Part shown: piece by piece, positions 56,100 through 64,000 of the stretch
Numbering within the stretch: the stretch's first letter is position 1
How the letters are laid out: each line of letters starts with the position of its first letter
Assembly: GCA_023653785.1 (NCBI GenBank)
Contig: JAMKCH010088446.1
Location: 1-64,000, forward strand
Length of the DNA stretch: 64,000 nucleotides
Source: Ophioderma brevispina
Lineage: Eukaryota > Echinodermata > Ophiuroidea > Amphilepidida > Ophiodermatidae
Reading direction: 5' to 3'
Notes under the pieces: generated by a model
Told to the model about the DNA's origin: nothing
The model's input: the letters and a program-made list of their open reading frames with translations, nothing else
Database searches by the model: none
Program-made: the position numbers and the translations under genes

Positions 56100-56990
56100 T
56101 CACTAATTCCTATGTGATGACCCCCGAATTGCAAGCTTTATCATTACTTCAAACATAAACAAGGTCAATCAATGTGGCACTTGTCTCAGTCATTCGAGTA
56201 GGTTCCTTAATAAGCTGGTTCAGATTAAAACTTGCACAAATTCTATATTTCTTCTTTGTGTAACAGTGGGGTGTTGCAGACAAGGGGGTGCAACGCATCA
56301 AAACCAGCGTTCCTTGCTGGGCGCTGACATTTTGAATATTGCACGGAATAATTATTAGTTTGGGTGCTGTAACCACACATAATGTCAATTCGATACAAAC
56401 AATCCCCCAAAATACGGTTCAGTTGTTGGATGTGGTGCTATGGGTGGTTAAATTTTGTCCTACCCATGGCCACACAACCGATGAAATGACACGTCAGTGT
56501 CTTGATTTAAATAAACCGCGCCTCACTTGACTACACTCTTTTTCACACCTAAGCGCCGCATTGTGCATTATAAGAAAACAGAGTATATGAGCCAATGAGC
56601 CAGGTACAACACCTTAATTAGTACACCGGACCACCTCTAACACATACCTTACTTTGTATCACTACCGAATAGTGTATATTAAAGCGGCACCCACAGTAAC
56701 TGGAAGAAGCGTAGAGGCAGCCCATTGCCTTTCCTATTGGTGGTACTCTATGCTTTCTTCGTTGTGGCGCAAAACATCGAGACGGTGTATTTCTAAAGAA
56801 TTACGTTACGTGTTGCCTCTCTATCTATATAGAAACCTCTTTGTGCAGATAGCAAATCCACAATTCAAATCCCCCATTAGAATGTTACCCTTGCCTTCAG
56901 AATCAATAATCTGTAGAAGGTGTACAAGTGATCAAATAAATCAATACAGGAACCTGGTACCCTATACCACAGTACAACAATGAAAGGCAA
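56100..56990 (-). pseudogene. LINE apurinic-type endonuclease remnant
   Basis: The minus strand shows GKGNILMGDLNCGFAI (about 56890-56843), the GDFN-type catalytic motif, and FNLNQLIKEPTRMTETSATL IDLVYV (about 56226-56149), the typical C-terminal EN segment. The sequence between is frameshifted and may contain an insertion (56.4-56.8 kb). Confidence 0.78.
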
Positions 56991-56999
56991 AAACAGAAA

Positions 57000-57740
57000 A
57001 AAGGAGCAGAAGAGCGAACAAGAGGGGTAAAACTAAGAGGAACAAGTGGGTAGCATGATAAAGGAGATAAGGAGACGAAGCTTCGTTCTTCTTCTCCTTA
57101 TTCTCTCAACCCTAAGGAGTGTCAAGCTGATCAAGAATAAAATCAATCTAATCTTGTGGTTACAACACTTGGTTGATATAAAATGCAACCCTCTTTTAGT
57201 TTCGTCATTGTTGTCATATTTAAAAAAAAAAAAAAAAATTCTGTTCTTTCTGTAAAATAATACTCACAATATTTACTTACTATCATCTATTTCATCACCC
57301 AGAATGTTTCGCAAAGACCTATTACATCAATTAGGTATATCGCTCAAAACATGCCTCAGCTCATCAAAATGATTAGTTAAACCACTAACTGTTGAGTTGA
57401 GGCAATAAAAAACCTTTGAATTATCCAAGGCAAGTAAAAAGATTCCATCCATCGGAATCTATGAATCGGGATCTTTATACTTCACAAGACCATTAGAATT
57501 ATGAGGAGGATTAACAATACTACTTGTGTCATGGTTATTGACATAATTTTTACATCTGCAAAAGCATTGTTAGAAAAAAACTTCATTAATATATATATTA
57601 ATGTACAATTAGATTCAACTCTGTCATCATGTTCAACAAACATGTATTAGTAGTAACATTGCCAATGTTTTTTCTTGGACATGGTTAATGACCTTGTTCA
57701 TTACGGACATGAGTTATAGAAGAAGTACATTTTCCTTGTG
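57000..57740. other. Spacer within LINE, nothing recognised
   Basis: Between endonuclease and ORF1 remnants. Contains poly-A near 57221 and an ATATATATTAAT tract near 57590. No frame recognised. Confidence 0.4.
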
Positions 57741-58136
57741 TCATTTAAATGAAAAACAGTTTATGTCTTTGGTAGTGCATGGACAAGGTAGGTAATAATG
57801 CAGAGTCAATTTGCCTTTCTCTTTCTCATATTCATAATGTATCTTCCGCGACCACGACTGTTTCAAATGAACGTCATCCCAGTAGAGATCACTCACACTG
57901 CGCATATGTCCAGTTCCTAGATCTGACACAAAGGATTGAGCTTGATTTACAAATGTAGCTCTAGCACTATGGTGACAAATTGATTTAAAGTCCTCATTCA
58001 GGTCAATGATAACACGGTTCACAGCATTGCCTCGTGTTGAGGGATTGAATTTATTTGGTTTTAAAACACCATAAATAATGTACAACAGCAGGATTAAAAA
58101 CACAAATGCCCATAGTACGTCCAGAATAAACAACAA
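57741..58136 (-). pseudogene. LINE ORF1 fragment, SGNH-esterase-like
   Basis: A 131-codon open frame. An N-terminal hydrophobic stretch (WAFVFLILLLYIIYGVL) is followed by VIIDLNEDFKSICHHSARAT and FVSDLGTGHM, then SVSDLYWDDVHLKQS. The DxVHL block resembles the catalytic D-x-x-H of SGNH hydrolases found in ORF1 of CR1/L2-type LINEs. Position upstream of the EN on the same strand supports this. The start codon is uncertain, and the hydrophobic start may be non-LINE sequence read through. Confidence 0.6.
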
Positions 58137-58237
58137 GATAAATATACATTTACATTAAGATAACAACAAGTAAGATATAATTACTATATGTAATACATAT
58201 AAACTGATTAAAACCAGGGTTACTCATGAAAGCCATA

Positions 58238-59560
58238 TTACATGCTTAATTCCATGAGGTCCTTGAGAAGCAGCAATTGAACGCAAATGGCAAAAACATG
58301 AAGAAAAAGAATCCAATGAAAACACACCAAAAAGATGATGACAAGGGAACTGCTGACAATTAATTTAAAATTGGACCTCATTGGAAAAGCCGCCTTATTG
58401 CACATTTGAAACCAGATATATTTTAATATTTTGATGCTGACAAAGAGAGACAAGAAGAAAAACGGAAGACGAGATAGAAAAGGTAAAAGATTCCACTCCC
58501 TTATTGCACTGAAATAAAAGCTTGATGTCAAGCCAGACTTTTAATTTTGGTTACAAAAAATTGTAATCATACCCACCTTTTGGCCTGTATCCAGAACATC
58601 AGAGAGTTTATTGGAATTGGTCATGAGGTAGTCAAGCACAATTGTTGTTAAAAATTTTATGGACATGACATAGCTTTCAAGAATTTGAACTCTGTTATCA
58701 TCATCAAATATTTAGCACGGGCGAGTTGATCTTGACCACTGTGTGTCCGGGTCCCTGTTTAAAATAAATTGATCATTTTATTTTGTGTCGCTGCAATCTT
58801 TGTTTTTGAATATTTGACTCAAACCAGAGTACCAGGCTGAAAAAGCATAGTCAAAGTGACAATGAACAAGCGCAGATACAAGGATTTTACGGCAGTTCTG
58901 GTTGAGACAGCCTGCTTGACGGTAGAGATATTTCAACCGCGAAGATCCTTTTTTATGACACTTTCAGCGATGGCTTCCCCAGACACACATCGGTCAATAT
59001 TCACACCCAGGTACTTTACATTACTCTGCCCAGAGATGGTTTGACCCATACAATTTATATTGAAATTACATGCAGATGACACTTTCCTTTTGGATCCAAA
59101 AAGAATGCACTCAGTTTTGCCTAGATGTAATGACAGTTTGTTGTCCACAAGCCATTCATTACAAGATTCGAGGACATATCCTAATTTAGATGAAATAAAA
59201 TCTTGATCACGATGAGAATACAAAATGGCACTATCATCAGCATATAACATCAGTTTGCATTCAGGATCAACACTGATTACCATGTCATTTACATAGCAAA
59301 GAAAAGTAATGGTCCCAGGATGCTACCTTGAGGAACACCACAAGATATTTCCAAAGGTGATGAAATGACATTATTGACCCTTACTACCTGGGATCTTTTT
59401 GAAAGGTAGGATCTAAACCATTCCACTGACTCAACTCCCATCAATCTAAGTTTGTTACACAGGATGTCATGATTAACAGTGTCGAACGCTTTCTGTAAGT
59501 CGATCAAGACCATACCTGTGTAAAGACCTCTGGATGACTGTGTCTTTATGTGATCAAATA
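58238..59560 (-). mobile_element. 5'-truncated LINE RT fragment
   Basis: Minus-strand reading begins DHIKTQSSRGLYTG and continues VLIDLQKAFDTVNHDILCNK, then CGVPQGSILGPLLF (59350). A one-base shift follows near 59300, then LMLYADDSAILYSHRD (catalytic YADD), NVKYLGVNID, and after another shift RYFYRQAGCLNQNCRKILVS and HCHFDYAFSAWYSGL. The end is AIREWNLLPF near 58490. This is the RT core and downstream part of a jockey/CR1-like LINE. The YADD box is preserved, but stops and shifts make it inactive. Confidence 0.92.
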
Positions 59561-59574
59561 GTTAAGTTTTTTGC

Positions 59575-60235
59575 AATATACCTGGCTACCTGGCTGCCTC
59601 CGTCATCTCTGGCAATTGGCGACCATACATGCTGACCTTTTGGTCTCTTCTCTCCATGCCCTTCTATCCTGTGCCAGTCTCTTGGCTTCTGTATATGCGA
59701 GTCCTGTCCACTCCTTGATGTTATCAAACCACTGTTTCTTTTGGCGACCTCTTTTCCTTTTACCTTCCACGTATCCTTCAATGATCTGTGCTGCTAACGG
59801 GCTCCCACTTCCACGGATTACATGCCCAAAATATCCAGTCTTCAAACTGACGATCTTTCCCAGGAGCTCTCTGTTGGTCATCAATTCTTGCAGGATGCTG
59901 ACATTGGTTCTTTTGTCTTTCCAACTGATGTTAAGCAGTTTCCTCCAAAACCACATTTATCCTAGTTTTCATCAGCTTTCCTCATTGTCCAACTTTCTGC
60001 TCCATAGAGGAGTGCACTCCATACTATGGTCTTAACCAATTTCATTTTCAGGTCCTTTTTGATGTTTTTATCATTTCAGATTTCATGCAGGTCGACCATT
60101 TTCTTCTTTGCTATGGCAATCCCGGCCTTTATGTCATTGGTGCAGTTGGCAGTACAGGTTTTGATGGAGCCTAGATATTTAAAGCTCTCAACTTCTTCAA
60201 CATCCTTGTTTATTTGCAATATAAGCTGTATTTTA
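59575..60235 (-). mobile_element. LINE 3' fragment of a second family
   Basis: Minus-strand reading: EVESFKYLGS, NDIKAGIAIAKKKMVD (60190-60090), LVKTIVWSALLYGAESWTMR (60040-59980), MWFWRKLLNISWKDKRTN, LKTGYFGHVIRGSGSPLA, KRGRQKKQWFDNIKEWTG, and CMVANCQR near the end. This is the post-RT C-terminal region typical of endonuclease-RT LINEs with a GH(V)xR...GRxKxxW motif. It ends where the neighbouring LINE fragment begins (59560-59590). Confidence 0.9.
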
Positions 60236-60482
60236 ATGCATTCTCCTTTTCTCTTTTTTTTTTACCCTGGGGTGCACACACTTCCTCTGAACCCCCTGGC
60301 TACACGCAATAAGTGTGCAAGGATAGTGCTACAATGAACAATTTTAAATAAAAACATTGTTTTTTGAAAGGATCATGATGTGTATGTTGAGGAGGTAGCC
60401 TTATTGCTAAATATCAAAAGCAACCATGATGAATATGTTTATCATTTTCTACTAATAATGCTTTGACAAAGTTGTCATGATG
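60236..60482. other. Non-coding, nothing recognised
   Basis: Short AT-rich spacer. Confidence 0.4.
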
Positions 60483-60486
60483 TTAA

Positions 60487-61156
60487 AGGTGCATGCCATG
60501 ATCTAATTAGCAACTTATTTTTTGCTTGATTCAATTGATATCCTAGAAAAAGTCTATTTCCAAAATTTCAGTTGATTTTAATGGTGCATTTATCATAGTG
60601 GTCCACAGATTGCTGTGTTGTAATTTTTGTCTGTTTATGGACAGAAATACAAAATTTAAACATTTCATCCAGAGTAGTAAGATCGGGCACACTTAGTATA
60701 CTTACACCAATGGTTCAGATGATATAAAAATCTGAACCTTTTTAGTTAAAGGAAACCTTTTTAGTTAAAGGTGCGTCTTCTGATCGTCTTTGGTGGGGGG
60801 GCCACCCTGATTTACCCGGAAGTAGTATCGATTTTGATATCAGATAAAAGTCCATACATTCGTCTCATTGCCGTCCTGAAATTGGAGCCCTCAATTCTAT
60901 TTCATTCCCAAGATATAAACAAAAAAACGCCGAATTAATGGTTAACCATCAAGCACAATTAGCACAATACTGAATAGGGCTTTGCAATATGCATTATTGC
61001 TTCTAACATCAAAACCGCAAGTTTGCTTCCCACGGTACTTGATGGGGTGTATGTGTAAGTGCCAGACTCATATCAAGTAGAGAACACAATAGACATAAAT
61101 CAGAACAAGCACCTTTAAGTCAGAGGACAAGGCTATTGATCATGAAATGCCCCTTT
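60487..61156. mobile_element. TTAA MITE family 3 copy, interrupted
   Basis: Left end AGGTGCATGCCATGAT after TTAA (60483-60486). Right end GATCATGAAATGCCCC near 61138-61153. The interior matches the copy at 26628-26924 in order, but is split by a younger MITE at 60769-61114. The outer right TTAA has decayed. Confidence 0.75.
60769..61114 (+). mobile_element. TTAA MITE, family 5, copy 2 (nested)
   Basis: TTAA at 60765-60768 and 61115-61118. The termini AGGTGCGTCTTCTGATCGTC and CAGAACAAGCACCT are inverted. The interior matches 61971-62306 (CGGAAGTAGTATC, GATATCAGAT, TGGTTAACCATCAA, CACGGTACTTGATGG). Confidence 0.9.
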
Positions 61157-61161
61157 TTGGT

Positions 61162-61373
61162 TATACTTTGATTACCACCAAATAGGCGGGAATTATTCGG
61201 TTGTTATCATTCCACGCATAAAAGTAAACCAAATGTACTTGAGCGTTTGCACAGAATCGCATGTGCCACGCATAATATACACACTGTGTCGCCTGCGTTG
61301 TCTTGCGCCTACATTATTCCATATCAGTTTGCACTGTTATGAGGCACGCCTATTTGGTGGTAATCAAAGTATA
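61162..61373. mobile_element. 212 bp MITE with 27 bp perfect TIRs
   Basis: TATACTTTGATTACCACCAA and the next 7 bases (61162-61188) are exactly complementary to 61347-61373. Ends in TATA/TA suggest a TA-targeting, mariner-type origin. Core non-coding. Confidence 0.85.
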
Positions 61374-61966
61374 GGTATCATAGTAATAATAGTTTGGCCA
61401 ATACAAGCAGAATAGCCACTTAATTTCAATACAACATTGAAATCAGGAAATGGGTTTTCCTTTTAAAAGAAGTAGCACTTGCAAGCACATGAAAAATTGT
61501 TTTCTGGTACCATGTATTCCTTGAAATGCTACTTCAATTTTAATATATCGGCCCATAGCAAAAATGGTAGTAATGACTTGGATACCATCAAAACAAAGAC
61601 ATTTAAGATAATAACATTGTTGTTTTCTTGTTGTGGGGAAGAGAGGGAATGTTGATTACATATTTGTTTTAATTAATGGTTCATAAATTGGATTTAGGGT
61701 ATAAATGCTTATTGAGTCTCAAAGGCTTTAATTAGCCTGAGGGCTAAAAAAAAACAATCATGAATCCTTTATAAACCAGAAAATTCTCTTGAATATTAAT
61801 TGTTGAAACAATTGATAAAATATCACAATTTAGTCTGCCTGAAAAGAGGAGCACAAGGAGGATGAAAAGGCAGGGAGGAAGAAGATTATGATGAGGATGA
61901 GGTGATGGTTATAATGGAGAGCAGTGGTGGCAGTTACAACCCTTACAATAATAGAACCACAAACAT
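61374..61966. other. Non-coding, nothing recognised
   Basis: AT-rich spacer with a GA-rich patch (61850-61925). Confidence 0.4.
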
Positions 61967-61970
61967 TTAA

Positions 61971-62306
61971 AGGTGCTTGTTCCGATCGTCTTTGGGACCC
62001 CCCCTGATTTAACCGGAAGTAGTATCAATTTTGATATCAGATGAAAGGCCGTATTTTCTCATTCTCTTCCTGAAATTACAGCTTTCAAATCCATTTCTTT
62101 CTCAAGATATAGATAAAAAACTACCGTTTTAGTGGTTAACCATCAATATTAGCAGAGTAATGAATAGGGCATTGCACTATGCATTATCGCATCTAGCATC
62201 AAAACCGCAACTTTGTTTCCCACGGTACTTGATGGTCGGTGTGTACAGGTGTCAGGCTCTCGTATCAAATAGAGAACCCGATAGACAAAAATCGGAACAA
62301 GCACCT
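61971..62306 (+). mobile_element. TTAA MITE, family 5, copy 3 (best preserved)
   Basis: TTAA at 61967-61970 and 62307-62310, with 16 bp perfect terminal inverted repeats AGGTGCTTGTTCCGAT / ATCGGAACAAGCACCT. 336 bp, non-coding. Reference copy for the two others at 52.2 and 60.8 kb. Confidence 0.93.
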
Positions 62307-62310
62307 TTAA

Positions 62311-63299
62311 GAAAAATATTTATTTTTTCAAATATTTTGACATTTTTCAAGCACCAAACCAACCCACTCATGTATAGATTTGGTAAGCTCTATTTGAATA
62401 AATTTGTATTCAATACAATACTATAGTCAGGGACAGAATAAGGCGACCAATTGCGCGTCTGACATAATTTGACAGTATAGAACAAATGTCGGCCGTGAAG
62501 AATAATCTGTCAACATTTGAAGCTTATTGAAACAGAAAGTTTACTTACGTGAATTATTGTCCGTACGTCGAAAACCCGACTCGAAGAGGGCAAGTTTTGA
62601 CAATTTAAATCATATTTTGTTCGAACATGCCCCGCCCATTCTACACATTCAAACCATCAAGTACACGCTGCGCTGATTGACATACTCGGCAATTGGTCAG
62701 CTAATTCGCTGTCCCCGACTCTAAGTATTTTTGAGACCAGTTAAGACTTACAAGTTCAAAGAGAAAAAGTATGGTGCTCATATATGGAAATAATCCAAAT
62801 ATAAATATCATGTGCAAGAATTTCAGGCAAAGCATTTTTTTCTACTTCTGTTATTAATAGTAAATAATAGTAATATAAATAGTCATCATCATAGCATTAA
62901 ATAAATACTAAATTTGTGAATAACAATTTTGTACATAAATGTCTAGGTTAAGTAATTGTTTAAATGTTGCTGACATTTCATACATGCAGTATATGCTGAT
63001 CACATCAATTTCAAGAATGAAATATTGGCCAGCATGATAATTTGATATAGCCCCATTGCCATTATTCCAAGCGAAGTAGCAATATACAGCAGTCTGCATA
63101 TTGACACTCTAGGTGAGAAAGGACTAGATTAGAGACAGCAATACAGTGCCCTTTCCTTTATCATAGGACACCTTAAGGTCCTACGGTGAAGGTAGACTTT
63201 GTTATCTGCATCCAACTGACAGAGGTCCTGTAGAACCAGTTAGGGCATTTCTTTAAATAAGTAAATGTTGACATTTATATATAGCAGAAAGTATTAAAG
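62311..63299. other. Non-coding, nothing recognised
   Basis: AT-rich, no exon or element recognised. Confidence 0.45.
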
Positions 63300-63535
63300 C
63301 ATTTACATTTTATTCCGCTGCCACTAGAATATGTTAGCTGCCATGTTCGTACCTTTGGGCGGTGCTCAGTGGACAATATTCCTAACAGCTCCCCATTTTG
63401 CACCTGGGTGGAGTGAGGCAAGTGAGGTAAAGTGCCTTGCCCAAGTGCACAACGCATTGCCCTCAGCGGGACTTGAACCCACGCCCTTTGGGTCATGAGT
63501 CTGTTGTTGTATCCACTGGATCATGTGTGCCCTCA
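63300..63535 (-). mobile_element. tRNA-derived SINE
   Basis: The minus strand begins near GGGCACACATGATCCAGTGG (tRNA-like with box A) and has box B GGTTCAAGTCC (63469-63479 complement). The SINE body CACTTGGGCAAGGCACTTTA, CCTCACTCCACCCAGGTGC and AAATGGGGAGCTG follows. The body matches the fragment at 4675-4735. Confidence 0.82.
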
Positions 63536-64000
63536 CTCGGTTCTTTTGTAACTTTGGCTTTCCTATATAATTGTTCAAAACACAAAACAGGCCTATCCTA
63601 ATACAGGATACTAGAATAGAAAAGTAATATGAAGGACATTATGTATATAATGTCAAATTCCCAGTAAATGTATTCTGTAACTAAGCTCAAGTAACCGTGC
63701 TGTGATTCTTCAGAATTTTCCTGATTTCAGGATTTGTTATTTGCGCAAAATTTCTGCAACTTTATATTAATTTCCATCCCCGATTCTAGCATTTAGATCA
63801 TTTTGACGCGTTTTTTTTAGGATTTTTTTGATCAAATTCAGGATTTTTCCACAAAACTCAATCATACTCCTGCTCTAATAAATATCCCAGACCACTTTTT
63901 ATATAAAAAACACCATAAAACAAATGCTTCCATGTTTTCTTTTTTTATGGAAATCATTGCAAAAATGATGAAAATCCTGCACAGACAAGTCAGTGACTGG
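63536..64000. other. Non-coding, nothing recognised
   Basis: AT-rich sequence to the window edge. Confidence 0.4.

Larger units (their letters stand above)
53786..58140 (-). mobile_element. Near-complete LINE, ORF1 esterase + EN + RT (dead)
   Basis: Reading from high to low coordinates: ORF1 with SGNH-esterase-like end (57741-58136), endonuclease (about 56990-56100) and reverse transcriptase (about 55000-53900). This domain order and the esterase ORF1 fit the CR1/L2-related group. Many stops and frameshifts. The 3' end is placed near 53.8 kb where LINE-like translation fades. Confidence 0.78.

Overview
The window is eukaryotic nuclear DNA, probably from an invertebrate deuterostome. It is AT-rich, intron-dominated and repeat-dense, with U2-type GT-AG splice sites, tRNA-derived SINEs, LINEs with an esterase-type ORF1, DIRS retrotransposons and many TTAA-flanked MITEs. 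The deuterostome assignment (hemichordate- or echinoderm-like) is an inference from repeat style and exon similarity. There are no bacterial operons, CRISPR arrays or plasmid features.

The only host protein-coding gene I can support is the middle of APIP (MTNB, methylthioribulose-1-phosphate dehydratase) on the + strand. Three internal exons lie at 5983-6031, 9413-9530 and 43624-43759. Their splice phases join exactly and give a gap-free protein segment containing the conserved Cys, the HTH zinc ligands and the catalytic Glu region. The 5' coding exon and the C-terminal exons were not found and should lie outside the window.

The intron at 9531-43623 (34 kb) is a stack of mobile elements. It holds two degenerate DIRS (tyrosine-recombinase) retrotransposons, DIRS-A (10062-18247) and DIRS-B (18907-24874). 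Both keep split inverted terminal repeats and an internal complementary region, and both have lost the RT catalytic YxDD segment. DIRS-A also carries an inverted ~0.7 kb block in its gag frame and a nested Harbinger-like MITE. Further along is a 6.3 kb element with long inverted repeats (27247-33566), whose right half is duplicated, followed by a run of foldback MITEs at 34.4-40.3 kb.

Before the intron, 1-9.4 kb holds SINEs, LINE 3' ends, two TTAA-MITEs sharing one target site, and a duplicated foldback in which one copy carries a MITE insertion. After the last exon, 53.8-60.3 kb is a minus-strand LINE graveyard: one nearly complete LINE (SGNH ORF1, endonuclease, RT), a 5'-truncated RT fragment and a 3' end of another family. 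The last 4 kb contains nested TTAA MITEs, a TA-flanked MITE and a SINE.

All exon and element limits were read by eye from splice signals, repeat symmetry and copy-to-copy comparison. No database search was run.
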